A DNA stretch of 34,455 bases from an uncultured beta proteobacterium (GCA_903894155.1 CAITPF010000378.1:1-34455), one strand, 5' to 3'. Shown: positions 9,249 to 17,327, counted from the first letter of the stretch. The notes: generated from the sequence alone by a model not told the origin. Numbers and translations: made by a program.

Positions 9249-10289
9249 TTGGACGCGGACTCCCTGATCCAGACTCTGGCGCGACCGGGCAAGGCGCTCG
9301 CCGCCCTCTACGTCGTCACCGGCGACGATCCCCTGCTCACGATCGAGGCGGCGGACGCTTTGCGGGCAGCAGCGCGCTCGGCGGGCTACGTCGACCGGGT
9401 ATCGCATGTCATGGATGCCCGCAGCGACTGGAGCGCGCTGACTATGGCGTCGCAAAGCGGATCGCTGTTTGGCGATCGGCAACTGCTCGAGATTTCGCTG
9501 ACCTCGGGCAAGCCCGGCAAACAGGGGGCGGAAGCCCTCATCGCGCTTGCGCAACGCTGCGCGGGCGCGACCGATGCCGATGTACTCACCCTCGTTTCCC
9601 TGCCGCGGCTGGACAAGACCACACGAGAGAGCAAATGGGCGATGGCGCTGCTCGACGCGGCAACCACGATCGACCTGCCCGCGATTGATCGGCCGCAGTT
9701 GCCAAACTGGATCGCCGGCAGGCTGGCGCGTCAATCGCAGCAGGCGGAGCCCGCCACCTTGCAATGGCTGGCCGACAAGGTGGAAGGTAACCTGCTCGCC
9801 GCGCACCAGGAAATCATGAAGCTCGGCTTGCTCTTTGATCCCGGCACGCTGTCGGCCGAGGATGTCGAGCATGCAGTCCTGAACGTGGCGCGCTTTGACG
9901 TCTTCGGACTGCGCGATGCGATGCTCGCGGGCGAAGTGCCACGGATGCTGCGCATGATGGCCGGATTGCGTGCCGAAGGCGAAGCACTGCCGCTCGTGCT
10001 CTGGGCTGTCGGCGAAGAGATCCGCAGCCTCTCGCGCGTGGCACAGGAGCTGGCATCGGGACAAGATGCGACAGGCGTGCTACGCTCAATGCGCATTTTC
10101 GGCCAGCACGAACGGCTTGCGCGACAAGCGCTTGCGCGTGTCGCGCCCCGCGCCTGGCCGGCTGCGGTCACACACGCGCACGAGGTCGACCGCCTGATCA
10201 AGGGCCTGGTGGTGAACGGCAGGCTTTCAGATCCCTGGGAAGAAATGACCCGGCTCGCGATGCGGATCGCCGTGACGCCGGCGCGATAA
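9249..10289 (+). CDS. holA: DNA polymerase III subunit delta
   Basis: A 346-residue clamp-loader subunit that opens the beta sliding clamp. The N-terminal region [20 protein letters not shown] matches the HolA pattern (L-x-x-G-D-x-P-L-L), and the C-terminal third carries the helical collar with [13 protein letters not shown] and LIKGL. Length agrees with the family (about 340). The start is placed at a TTG at 9249, twelve bases after lptE ends, because this gives the normal N-terminus; no ATG is available at a suitable point and the Shine-Dalgarno is weak, so the start is uncertain by a few codons. It sits in the leuS-lptE-holA-proA order and is probably translated from the same mRNA as lptE. 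Confidence 0.94.
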   Translation: MDADSLIQTLARPGKALAALYVVTGDDPLLTIEAADALRAAARSAGYVDRVSHVMDARSDWSALTMASQSGSLFGDRQLLEISLTSGKPGKQGAEALIALAQRCAGATDADVLTLVSLPRLDKTTRESKWAMALLDAATTIDLPAIDRPQLPNWIAGRLARQSQQAEPATLQWLADKVEGNLLAAHQEIMKLGLLFDPGTLSAEDVEHAVLNVARFDVFGLRDAMLAGEVPRMLRMMAGLRAEGEALPLVLWAVGEEIRSLSRVAQELASGQDATGVLRSMRIFGQHERLARQALARVAPRAWPAAVTHAHEVDRLIKGLVVNGRLSDPWEEMTRLAMRIAVTPAR

Positions 10290-10320
10290 ATTTGTTGCGG
10301 ATTCATCAAGTAAACCATCC

Positions 10321-11580
10321 ATGACCTCAATACAGGATTCCATGCTCGAAGTTGGCCGACAGGCCAGGCAGGCTGCCAGGTCAATGCTCAAGGCGAGCGG
10401 TGCCACCAAATCGCGTGCACTGCTGGCCATGGCTGAGGCGCTGGCCACCGAGCGCGACGCGCTCCAGACGACCAACGAGAAGGATCTGGTCGCCGGACGC
10501 GAACGGGGCCTGGAGCCCGCGCTGCTCGATCGGCTGACGCTGTCGGATCGCGCGATCGACACCATGATCGATGGGTTGCAGCAAGTGGCCGCCATGCCGG
10601 ATCCGGTTGGCAGCCTGACGGCAAGCAACGTTCGCCCCAACGGAATGCGCGTCGGACAGATGCGTGTGCCGCTCGGCGTCATTGGCATCATCTATGAATC
10701 CCGCCCGAACGTCACGATCGACGCGGCCGCGTTGTGTCTGAAGTCGGGTAACGCAGCGATCCTGCGCGGGGGAAGCGAAGCGCTGCATTCAAACGTGGCG
10801 CTTGGGCGCATCGTGCGCCAGGGCCTGCAGGCCGCCGGGCTGCCTGCCACAGCGGTCCAGGTGATCGATACGCCCGACCGTGCGGCGGTCGGCCACCTTA
10901 TTACCATGACCGAGTACATCGACGTCATCATCCCGCGTGGAGGCAAGGGTTTGATCAACCGCCTCACCGCCGAGGCGCGCGTGCCGATGATCAAACACCT
11001 TGACGGCAACTGCCACGTGTATATCGACACGGATGCCGACCTGGACGTGGCGGCACGCGTCGCCTTCAACGCGAAAACATACCGTTACGGCGTCTGCGGC
11101 TCGATGGAAACCCTGCTGGTGCACAACAGCGTCGCACAGGATCTGCTGCCCGCGCTCGGGCGACAATTTCAGGAGCATGGCGTGGAACTGCGCGGCTGCT
11201 CCCGCACGCAGTTGCTTGTCCCCGGGGTTCGACCGGCCACGGAGGAGGATTGGGCGACTGAATTCCTCGGGCCGATCCTCGCGATCCGCATCGTCGACTC
11301 CATTGACGAAGCCATTGCACACATTGAGCGATGGGGATCCGGCCATACAGATTCCATTGTCACGCGCGATATTGCCGCAGCCGAACAATTCCAGCGTGAA
11401 GTAGACTCAAGCTCGGTCTACGTCAACCTGCCCACTGTCTTTGCCGACGGCTACGAATACGGGCTGGGTGCGGAGATCGGAATTTCCACCAACCGCCTGC
11501 ACGCCCGGGGACCGGTAGGCCTCGAAGGACTCACCACACTGAAATGGGTGCTGCAGGGCACCGGTCAAATACGCGGATAA
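10321..11580 (+). CDS. proA: Gamma-glutamyl phosphate reductase
   Basis: A 419-residue enzyme of proline biosynthesis that reduces gamma-glutamyl phosphate to glutamate semialdehyde with NADPH. The catalytic Cys259 is in [11 protein letters not shown]. Other hallmarks are [14 protein letters not shown], the nucleotide-binding AILRGGSEA segment, [12 protein letters not shown], and [17 protein letters not shown] near the C-terminus. Length is normal. The partner kinase proB is not in the window. The gene follows holA by 31 bases, with no promoter or terminator obvious in the gap, so it may be read through from upstream. Confidence 0.97.
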   Translation: MTSIQDSMLEVGRQARQAARSMLKASGATKSRALLAMAEALATERDALQTTNEKDLVAGRERGLEPALLDRLTLSDRAIDTMIDGLQQVAAMPDPVGSLTASNVRPNGMRVGQMRVPLGVIGIIYESRPNVTIDAAALCLKSGNAAILRGGSEALHSNVALGRIVRQGLQAAGLPATAVQVIDTPDRAAVGHLITMTEYIDVIIPRGGKGLINRLTAEARVPMIKHLDGNCHVYIDTDADLDVAARVAFNAKTYRYGVCGSMETLLVHNSVAQDLLPALGRQFQEHGVELRGCSRTQLLVPGVRPATEEDWATEFLGPILAIRIVDSIDEAIAHIERWGSGHTDSIVTRDIAAAEQFQREVDSSSVYVNLPTVFADGYEYGLGAEIGISTNRLHARGPVGLEGLTTLKWVLQGTGQIRG

Positions 11581-11587
11581 CCCCATC

Positions 11588-12010
11588 ATGCTCTGGATCA
11601 AGACCTTTCATATCGTTCTTATCGCCTCGTGGTTCGCGGGCCTTTTCTACCTGCCGCGCATCTACGTGAATATCGCGCAGGCCAAGGATCCCACGGTCAT
11701 CGCAACGCTGAACGGGATGGCGCGCCGCCTCTTTCGCTTCATGACCATCATCGCGGTGCCCGCGGTGCTGCTGGGTCTGTGGCTGTACATCGAATACGGT
11801 ATCGGCCGGGGTCCTGGAAGCGGCTGGATGCATGTCAAGCTCTTGCTGGTGGTGGTGACCATTGGCTATCACCATGCGTGCTGGATCATGCTGCGTAAGT
11901 TCGAGCGCGGGCAGAACCGCCGCTCCCATGTGTTTTATCGCTGGTTCAACGAAGTACCCGTCGTGCTGCTCGTCGCAGTGACGGCGCTCGTTGTGATCAA
12001 ACCCTTCTGA
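11588..12010 (+). CDS. hemJ: HemJ-like (UPF0093/CopD-type) membrane protein, probable protoporphyrinogen IX oxidase
   Basis: A 140-residue integral membrane protein with four predicted helices (roughly residues 5-25, 52-72, 80-98 and 118-137). The N-terminal pattern LWIKTFHIVLIASWFAGLFY, with His8 and the following WFAGLFYLPR, is the signature of the HemJ family, which oxidises protoporphyrinogen IX in bacteria lacking HemG or HemY. The second-half motif WMHVKLLLVV is also typical, with the Lys and His expected near the active site. The family is also annotated as CopD-like, so a strictly functional name is an inference; whether the genome has another protoporphyrinogen oxidase cannot be seen here. 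It starts 7 bases after proA and ends 9 bases before the methyltransferase, so it is very likely co-transcribed. Confidence 0.75.
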   Translation: MLWIKTFHIVLIASWFAGLFYLPRIYVNIAQAKDPTVIATLNGMARRLFRFMTIIAVPAVLLGLWLYIEYGIGRGPGSGWMHVKLLLVVVTIGYHHACWIMLRKFERGQNRRSHVFYRWFNEVPVVLLVAVTALVVIKPF

Positions 12011-12019
12011 CGCGCCGCG

Positions 12020-13879
12020 ATGGCTGAGCAAGATTCGGAGCGCAAGACCCTGTCGGTCAAGCCCAAGGCCGCCGCAAGCGACTCCGCAGGGAAACCCCCG
12101 GCCAAGCCGGGCGCAGCCCGGTCGGGAAAGCCTGGCGGCGCGAAATCCCGGGATGTCGCCGCCGAACCCAAGCGCACGCGCAGTGGCACGCGCGCACGCG
12201 CGGTGGCGCAAATGGAGCGCGCCCGGGATCAGGAAGCCCGCAAGACGGAGTCGGAGCGCGACAAACAGTTGCGTGAAACCCGGCACCGCAACGAACGCGT
12301 CCACGGCGAGCGTTTCACTGCCGAGCGCGCCCGCCCCGACGGTGCCCCTCATTCACGCTCTGATTCACGGCCTGACTCACGGCCTGACTCACGGCCTGAT
12401 TCACGGCCTTACTCACGGCCTGATTCACGATCTGATTCACGACCTGATTCGCGATCCGATTCACGACCTGACTCACGCCCCGACTCACGCCCCGACTCAC
12501 GGCCCGACTCACGGCCTTACTCACGCCCTGACTCACACGCGGGCTCACGCCAGGGATCACGCCCTGCTTCGGCGCCCGCGCCATCCAGGGTGTTCGACGA
12601 GGCCTCCTCACAACCCGTGTCGGCTGCCGGCGAAAACTATATCGATCAGGCCGCCGAGCGTCCGGATCAACCGATTGAACATGACGTCCCCGCAATGGGT
12701 ACCCGCGCCGCGCGCTCGCCCAAGCCAATCCGGGATGCCGAAACCTTTCAGATCTTTGCACCCTGCCCTGTCGGGTTGGAGGAAGCGCTTGCAGCGGAAA
12801 TGACCGCGCTGGGGTTCGACGCCGTCACCGCCGGGCGAGCAGGCTGCCACTTCGTCACCGACTGGTGGGGCGTACAGCGCGCCAACCTCTATTCCCGACT
12901 CGCGACCCGGATCCTGGTTCGGCTCGCGCATGCGCCGGTGCGGCGCGAGGACGATATTCTTGAACTTGCGCGCAGCGTCGAATGGGAGCGCTGGTTCGGC
13001 CCCGAGCACACGCTGCGGGTCGACACGTCCGCTATCCGAAGCCCGATGCAAAGCCTGCAGTATTGCAACCTGCGGGCCAAGGACGGGATCTGCGACCGGC
13101 TACGCGAACGCGAAGGCGCGCGCCCCTCCATCGACACCGTACGCCCGGACGCGCGTGTCCACCTGTTCCTCTCGGCCGACACCGCGACGCTCTATCTGGA
13201 CACCTCTGGCGAGTCACTCTTCAAGCGGGGATGGCGTCTGGACAAGGGTGAAGCGCCGTTGCGCGAAAACCTGGCCGCAGGGCTACTCGCCCTCTCCGGG
13301 TGGGACCCGGAAGGCGCCCTGCTCGATCCATTCTGCGGAAGCGGGACGATTTTGATCGAAGCCGCATGGATTGCCCTGGGCGTGCCCCCGGGAATCACCC
13401 GGCCATTCGGCTTCGAGCGACTGCGCGGTCACCAATCCGGCCGCTGGCTCGACATCAAGGAAGACGCGCAGTCCCGCATCCGCGACGAACTTGTCGCACC
13501 GCTCGTAGGCATCGATTGCGATCCGGCTGCCCTCGAGGCTGCCCGGCGCAACGCCGAACGCGCCCACCTGACCGAGGATTCCATTCGCTTTGAACTCGGC
13601 GATGCACGCGATGCCATCGCCCCGACGCCAACCGGATGGATCCTGACCAACCCCCCTTACGGCGATCGCCTGGAAGACCAGGATCTCGCCTTCTGGCGGG
13701 AGTGGTCGTCCAACCTGAAAAAAGAATTCGCCGGCTGGCAGGTCAACGTGATCACCTCGGATCTCGACTTCCCGCAGCATCTTCGGCTTAAACCCTTGCG
13801 GCGCATCCCGATTTTCAACGGGGCGCTGGACTGTCGTCTGTTCAGTTTCGAGCTCGTTGCGCAGGGCTACCGCGACTAA
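12020..13879 (+). CDS. rlmL: RlmL-type THUMP-domain 23S rRNA methyltransferase with Ser-Arg repeat N-terminus
   Basis: A 619-residue protein. The C-terminal 380 residues form a standard RNA methyltransferase: a THUMP region from about residue 240 (TFQIFAPCPVGLEEALAAEM), then a SAM-binding Rossmann domain with DPFCGSGTILIEA near 435-447 and the catalytic TNPPYGDR near 541-548. These match RlmL, which makes m2G2445 in 23S rRNA; the second RlmK domain of the E. coli fusion is absent. The first 240 residues are unlike the enzyme: residues 1-110 are rich in Lys, Arg, Ala and Glu, and residues 111-182 are about eighteen copies of a (D/Y)SR(P/S) tetrapeptide. This region should be disordered, very basic and able to bind RNA. 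The start at 12020 lies 9 bases after hemJ. An internal start that skips the repeat cannot be excluded. Confidence 0.87.
   Translation: MAEQDSERKTLSVKPKAAASDSAGKPPAKPGAARSGKPGGAKSRDVAAEPKRTRSGTRARAVAQMERARDQEARKTESERDKQLRETRHRNERVHGERFTAERARPDGAPHSRSDSRPDSRPDSRPDSRPYSRPDSRSDSRPDSRSDSRPDSRPDSRPDSRPDSRPYSRPDSHAGSRQGSRPASAPAPSRVFDEASSQPVSAAGENYIDQAAERPDQPIEHDVPAMGTRAARSPKPIRDAETFQIFAPCPVGLEEALAAEMTALGFDAVTAGRAGCHFVTDWWGVQRANLYSRLATRILVRLAHAPVRREDDILELARSVEWERWFGPEHTLRVDTSAIRSPMQSLQYCNLRAKDGICDRLREREGARPSIDTVRPDARVHLFLSADTATLYLDTSGESLFKRGWRLDKGEAPLRENLAAGLLALSGWDPEGALLDPFCGSGTILIEAAWIALGVPPGITRPFGFERLRGHQSGRWLDIKEDAQSRIRDELVAPLVGIDCDPAALEAARRNAERAHLTEDSIRFELGDARDAIAPTPTGWILTNPPYGDRLEDQDLAFWREWSSNLKKEFAGWQVNVITSDLDFPQHLRLKPLRRIPIFNGALDCRLFSFELVAQGYRD
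12350..12565 (+). repeat. Coding 12-bp tandem repeat array
   Basis: About eighteen 12-bp units of the form GAYTCACGVCCY run head to tail inside the rlmL-like gene, encoding (D/Y)SR(P/S). Units differ at synonymous positions (GAT or GAC, CGG, CGA or CGC, CCT or CCC), and a few encode SRS, YSRP, SHA or SRQ, with the least regular units at the downstream edge. Because 12 is a multiple of three, copy-number change would lengthen or shorten the protein without a frameshift. Confidence 0.93.
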
Positions 13880-13891
13880 TTCGTGGCCGCA

Positions 13892-13908
13892 CTGCAACAA
13901 TATTGCAG
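13892..13908. repeat. Inverted repeat downstream of the rlmL-like gene
   Basis: A perfect 6-bp inverted repeat, CTGCAA at 13892-13897 and TTGCAG at 13903-13908, flanks a 5-base spacer. It lies 13 bases after the rlmL-like stop and about 27 bases upstream of the -35 of the next promoter. Lack of a T-run argues against a terminator; an operator role is possible but unproven. Confidence 0.45.
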
Positions 13909-13934
13909 ATTATTGTGCAGTGCATGATTCCCAC

Positions 13935-13962
13935 TTGCAAAGTCTAGGGTAATCCCTATAAT
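13935..13962 (+). promoter_or_regulatory. Sigma-70 promoter of the small unknown gene at 14021
   Basis: A TTGCAA -35 at 13935-13940 and a perfect TATAAT -10 at 13957-13962 are separated by 16 bp. This is the most consensus-like promoter in the window. It is followed by an approximately 50-base leader carrying an AGGAAG ribosome binding site before the ATG at 14021. Confidence 0.72.
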
Positions 13963-13985
13963 AGGGTTATCCCCTAGGGGTTATC
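13947..13985 (+). repeat. Three GGGTWATC direct repeats across the promoter
   Basis: The octamer GGGTAATC at 13947-13954 and GGGTTATC at 13964-13971 and 13978-13985 form three near-identical copies that straddle the -10 element and the expected transcription start. A 10-bp perfect palindrome CCCCTAGGGG (13971-13980) lies between the last two. Placement in spacer, start and leader is that of a repressor-binding array, though no regulator is identified. Confidence 0.5.
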
Positions 13986-14020
13986 ATTTAAAGTGCAACA
14001 CGCAAGTACAGGAAGCAACC

Positions 14021-14215
14021 ATGAACACCGATTACAACCTTGGATCCAACTCCCGCATGACCGATTCGCTTGAGCGCGATTTGCTCGCACAGGCGATTGA
14101 GGATCAGTTCCAGCCGCATCCCCTGCGCGCACTGGGCAAACTGGTTGATCGTGTGACGTCCCTTGCAGCCAAGATCCGCGCCAAGACCACGGTCTTTGAT
14201 CGCGAGATGATCTAA
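14021..14215 (+). CDS. Small conserved-looking protein of unknown function (64 aa)
   Basis: I do not recognise this 64-residue protein. It has no membrane segment or signal peptide. A polar N-terminus is followed by a likely helical region (about residues 15-60) with alternating Leu and charged residues: LERDLLAQAIEDQF, LRALGKLVDRVTSLAAKIR. It could be a small soluble helical protein. Evidence that it is real: the strongest promoter in the window lies about 60 bases upstream, an AGGAAG ribosome binding site is well placed before the ATG, and codon use resembles the neighbours. It stands alone between the rRNA methyltransferase and the RDD gene. The strong promoter suggests high or conditional expression. 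Confidence 0.72.
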   Translation: MNTDYNLGSNSRMTDSLERDLLAQAIEDQFQPHPLRALGKLVDRVTSLAAKIRAKTTVFDREMI

Positions 14216-14256
14216 GCCCTCCGGGGCGGTCATCAGCGGGCAACGTGGCGTTGAAT

Positions 14257-14272
14257 GCGGGATAATACCCGC
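14257..14272 (+). promoter_or_regulatory. Hairpin and -10-like element abutting the RDD start codon
   Basis: GCGGG at 14257-14261 pairs with CCCGC at 14268-14272 around ATAATA, ending one base before the ATG at 14274. The same bases contain GATAAT at 14261-14266, seven bases before the ATG, the spacing expected if transcription begins at the start codon. No Shine-Dalgarno is present. Either an initiation-blocking hairpin or a leaderless promoter is possible. Confidence 0.35.
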
Positions 14273-14273
14273 A

Positions 14274-14807
14274 ATGGACCATACCACTGCCCGGCTGGGT
14301 CGATCGCCCCAATACGTGCCCGCGCCTGCGCGGGCGCGTCGTTTTGCCTCAATGATGTACGAAGGGGTTCTTCTGTTCGGCGTTGTCTTTGTTGCCGGCT
14401 ACCTCCTGGATACACTCACACAAAGCCGCAGTGACCTCACTCTGCGCCACGCCCGCCAAGTCTGGCTTTTTCTGGCGATTGCCGCCTACTTCGTCCTCTG
14501 CTGGCGTCGAAGCGGCCAGACACTGCCCATGAAGGCCTGGAATATTCGCCTGATCAGTGCCGATGGCGGCCAGCTTTCCATGCGCCAGATGATCGTGCGG
14601 TACGTCTGCATGTGGTTGTTGCCAGTCGGCGCGGCCATTGTGGTGTGGGCACTGGCCGAAATCATCGGCTGGCCTTCCGTGCGCATGCTGATCGTCGCTG
14701 CTCCGTTCGCGGTGTTCCTGCCCACCTGGTTCATCCTCGGCGGGCAGTTCTGGCATGACAAAATGGCCAGAACACTGCTGGTCGATGCCCTCCCGCACAA
14801 GAAATAG
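14274..14807 (+). CDS. RDD family membrane protein
   Basis: A 177-residue inner-membrane protein of the RDD family, whose members have been linked to ion or solute transport but are mostly uncharacterised. Four hydrophobic segments are visible (about residues 28-46, 61-76, 108-126 and 135-153). The family core appears as ARRFASMMYEGVLLFGVV in helix 1, and TLPMKAWNIRLISADGG with the R-Y and LP residues before helix 3. The start at 14274 gives the usual short polar N-terminus; ATGs at 14352 and 14355 are less likely because they would remove the conserved Arg. There is no Shine-Dalgarno, and a hairpin reaches the start codon. The gene precedes the acyl-CoA synthetase but is separated from it by 107 bases. 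Confidence 0.8.
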   Translation: MDHTTARLGRSPQYVPAPARARRFASMMYEGVLLFGVVFVAGYLLDTLTQSRSDLTLRHARQVWLFLAIAAYFVLCWRRSGQTLPMKAWNIRLISADGGQLSMRQMIVRYVCMWLLPVGAAIVVWALAEIIGWPSVRMLIVAAPFAVFLPTWFILGGQFWHDKMARTLLVDALPHKK

Positions 14808-14817
14808 CCTAGTAAAA

Positions 14818-14870
14818 ACCCTAACATCGCATCTTCAGGCGCAACTGACAGTTGCGTTGCGATGCAGGGT
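14818..14870 (+). promoter_or_regulatory. Long interrupted hairpin with a 17-bp perfect palindrome
   Basis: The centre is CGCAACTG-A-CAGTTGCG (14840-14856), an 8-bp perfect dyad around one base. It is enclosed by CATCGC (14825-14830) with GCGATG (14859-14864) and ACCCT (14818-14822) with AGGGT (14866-14870). There is no T-run after it. The inner dyad resembles a transcription-factor operator; the full element could also fold in RNA as a leader for the acyl-CoA synthetase gene 45 bases downstream. Confidence 0.55.
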
Positions 14871-14914
14871 AGGCCATGCTTCGGGGATAACTTTGCCTCG
14901 CTGTCTACCAGGGT

Positions 14915-16672
14915 ATGCCGGACCAATACAAGTCGCTCTACGAGTCGTTTCGCTGGCTGGTTCCGACCAACTTCAACATTGGTCACGAATGCTGTCATCG
15001 GTGGGCCAATAGTTCCACCGATGCACGGCGAATCGCCCTGTTTTTCGAGGATGAGACCGGCCACCGCGAGGTCTGGACGTACGAACGGATCGCCGCGACC
15101 GCCAACCAGCTCTCGAACGGCCTGATCCGTATGGGTGTCCAGCGCGGCGACCGCGTCGCGCTGATCCTGGGTCAGCGTCCGGAAACGGTCGTCGCCCACA
15201 TCGCGATCTACAGCGTTGGCGCCGTCGTGCTGCCGCTTTCCAATCTTTTCGGGCCTGAAGCGCTGGAGCAGCGCCTGCGCGATGCAGAAGCGCGTGTCGC
15301 GATCTTCGACGAATTCGCCGCCGCAAGCGTACTGGCCACGCTGCCGCGCTGTCCGGCGCTGACCCAACTGCTTGGCATCGACGTACCTGACGAACGGGTA
15401 CTCCCGTGGCGCCGCATGCTTGCGCGCCAGTCCACCGATTTCAAAGCTGTCACGACACGCGCGTCGGATCCCGCCATCCTTCTCTACACCTCTGGCACGA
15501 CCGGTGCGCCCAAGGGTGCACTGCTCCCCCACTCCGTGCTCATCGGCAATCTGCCGGGGTTTGTCGCTTCACAGAACTGGTTTCCGCAGCCAGGCGACGT
15601 ATTCTGGTCTCCTGCAGACTGGGCCTGGACAGGCGGCATGATGGATGCACTCCTGCCAGCGCTGTACTTCGGCCAGCCGATCGTCGGCTCCCGCGGTCGC
15701 TTTTCCGCCCAGAAGGCGTTTGAGCTTCTCGAGCGTTACCGGGTCACGAACACGTTCCTGTTCCCGACCGCGCTCAAGCTCATGATGAAAGAGGTTCCGA
15801 ACCCGCGTGAACACTTCAAACTCGCCCTGCGATGCGTCATGAGCGCGGGCGAGAGCGTCGGCGAAACGGTCTTCACCTGGTGCCAGGAGGCTCTGGGCAT
15901 CACACCCAACGAAATGTTCGGCCAGACCGAAATGAACTATCTGGTCGGCAACAGTCACCTCAAATGGCCGGCCAAGGCTGGAAGCATGGGAAGGCCCTAC
16001 CCCGGCCACCGGGTAGCGATCATCGATGACGAAGGCCGGCCGGTACCGCCTGGCGAGATTGGCGAAGTCGCCCTGGCGCGCACCGATATTCACGGCCATC
16101 CCGATCCGATCCTTTTTATCGGTTACTGGCGCAACGCCGAGGCCACGGCTGAAAAATTCACCGGGCCTTGGTGCCGCACGGGTGACCTTGCCCGGGCCGA
16201 CGACGACGGATACCTCTGGTACGCCGGGCGCTCCGACGACGTGTTCAAGTCCTCCGGGTACCGAATTGGCCCCGGCGAGATCGAAAATTGCCTTCTGGAT
16301 CATCCGGCAGTAGCCAATGTGGCCGTGGTGCCCAAACCGGATTCCGAACGCGGCGCCGTGGTCAAAGCCTTCGTCGTCCTGACGGCTGAATACGTGACGC
16401 AGGAAAAGGACGCGATCACCGCGGCACTGCAGGAGCATGTACGGGATCGGCTCGCGCCTTATGAATACCCGAAGGAAATCGAATACATCGATGCACTCCC
16501 GATGACAACAACCGGCAAGATCCAGCGGCGTGTATTGCGGCAACTCGAGGCCGGACGCACGGGCAATAGCGGCAATAGCGGCAATAGCGGCAATAGCGGC
16601 AATAGCGGCAATAGCGCCAATAGCGGCAGCAGCGGCACCGTCGCGCCGAACGCGGGCCCCGCAACGAAGTAA
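14915..16672 (+). CDS. AMP-binding acyl-CoA synthetase with Gly-Asn-Ser repeat tail
   Basis: A 585-residue adenylate-forming enzyme expected to activate a short- or medium-chain carboxylic acid to its CoA thioester via an acyl-AMP. The ATP-binding loop LLYTSGTTGAPKGA is near residues 188-201, the FGQTEMN adenine-site motif and the GYRIGPGEIEN hinge follow, and the catalytic lysine is Lys535 in TTTGKIQRR. Sequence around WSPADWAWTGGM resembles the acetyl- and medium-chain acyl-CoA synthetase branch; the exact acid is unknown. After residue 549 the protein departs from the family with a low-complexity tail of repeated GNS tripeptides. No Shine-Dalgarno is well spaced before the ATG at 14915; an upstream in-frame ATG at 14876 is followed by a stop. 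The hairpin at 14818-14870 may regulate it. Confidence 0.86.
   Translation: MPDQYKSLYESFRWLVPTNFNIGHECCHRWANSSTDARRIALFFEDETGHREVWTYERIAATANQLSNGLIRMGVQRGDRVALILGQRPETVVAHIAIYSVGAVVLPLSNLFGPEALEQRLRDAEARVAIFDEFAAASVLATLPRCPALTQLLGIDVPDERVLPWRRMLARQSTDFKAVTTRASDPAILLYTSGTTGAPKGALLPHSVLIGNLPGFVASQNWFPQPGDVFWSPADWAWTGGMMDALLPALYFGQPIVGSRGRFSAQKAFELLERYRVTNTFLFPTALKLMMKEVPNPREHFKLALRCVMSAGESVGETVFTWCQEALGITPNEMFGQTEMNYLVGNSHLKWPAKAGSMGRPYPGHRVAIIDDEGRPVPPGEIGEVALARTDIHGHPDPILFIGYWRNAEATAEKFTGPWCRTGDLARADDDGYLWYAGRSDDVFKSSGYRIGPGEIENCLLDHPAVANVAVVPKPDSERGAVVKAFVVLTAEYVTQEKDAITAALQEHVRDRLAPYEYPKEIEYIDALPMTTTGKIQRRVLRQLEAGRTGNSGNSGNSGNSGNSGNSANSGSSGTVAPNAGPATK
16562..16636 (+). repeat. Coding 9-bp tandem repeat array
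   Basis: Six perfect copies of GGCAATAGC (16562-16615) are followed by GCCAATAGC, GGCAGCAGC and GGC. They encode Gly-Asn-Ser near the C-terminus of the acyl-CoA synthetase. The six identical copies point to recent slippage, and length change would be in frame. Confidence 0.95.
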
Positions 16673-16726
16673 ACTCGGCTCCCACTGCCAACACCAAGTC
16701 CCACGTCTCCAACTTCTGCGATCCTC

Positions 16727-17248
16727 ATGGCTATCTATCAGCTCGGCGACCTCATCCCCCAAATCGATCCCACTGCGTTCATCTTCGACTCCGCCGACAT
16801 CATCGGTGACGTGGTCATCGACGCGGGCGCAAGCGTCTGGGCCAACTGCAGCATTCGCGGGGACAACACCCGGATCCACGTGGGCAAAAACTCCAACATC
16901 CAGGAAGGCAGCGTTCTGCACGTCGATCCGGATACCCCGCTGGTGATCGAAGAGCACGTCACGATCGGCCACCAGGCCATGCTGCATGGCTGCACGATCG
17001 CGTCGGGTTCGCTCATCGGCATGCAGGCGATCGTGCTCAACCACGCAAAAATCGGACGCAACTGCCTGATCGGCGCGGGCGCCATCGTGCCCGAGGGCCG
17101 CGAAATCCCCGATGGCAGCCTTGTCATCGGCGTGGGCAAAATCGCGCGGGCGCTTTCCGACGAAGAAATCGCGAACATCCGGCGCAACAACCAGAATTAC
17201 GCCATCCGCGCGCAAATGTTCAGGCAGAAGCTAAAAAGAATTGCTTAA
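16727..17248 (+). CDS. Gamma-class carbonic anhydrase family protein
   Basis: A 173-residue left-handed beta-helix protein built from hexapeptide repeats such as IGDVVI, VWANCSI, VTIGHQ and IGAGAIV. It aligns with the YrdA/PaaY group of trimeric gamma-carbonic anhydrase homologues. The three metal-binding histidines are present: His65 in VLHVD, His82 in IGHQ and His87 in MLHGC, so zinc or iron binding at the trimer interface is expected. Known relatives act as carbonic anhydrases or as thioesterases, and the adjacent acyl-CoA synthetase, 54 bases upstream on the same strand, makes a CoA-related role worth considering. The C-terminus ends in the usual amphipathic helix. The start is the ATG at 16727. 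Confidence 0.9.
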   Translation: MAIYQLGDLIPQIDPTAFIFDSADIIGDVVIDAGASVWANCSIRGDNTRIHVGKNSNIQEGSVLHVDPDTPLVIEEHVTIGHQAMLHGCTIASGSLIGMQAIVLNHAKIGRNCLIGAGAIVPEGREIPDGSLVIGVGKIARALSDEEIANIRRNNQNYAIRAQMFRQKLKRIA

Positions 17249-17327
17249 CTCGGCCACACGCCGCGTCCTCGTCACGACCCATCAAGTCGCTCCAGGGTAC
17301 CGCCGGCACATCGGCTAACATGCCCTG

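Noticed and set aside
12350-12565. Possible CRISPR-like repeat array
   Set aside because: Units are 12 bp with no unique spacers and read through in frame as a tetrapeptide repeat within a gene; the 9-bp array at 16562 is rejected as CRISPR for the same reason.
13964-13985. DnaA-box-like TTATCCCCT and TTATCATTT near a promoter
   Set aside because: Only partial matches to TTATCCACA, too few copies and no dnaA or AT-rich unwinding region, so not an origin.
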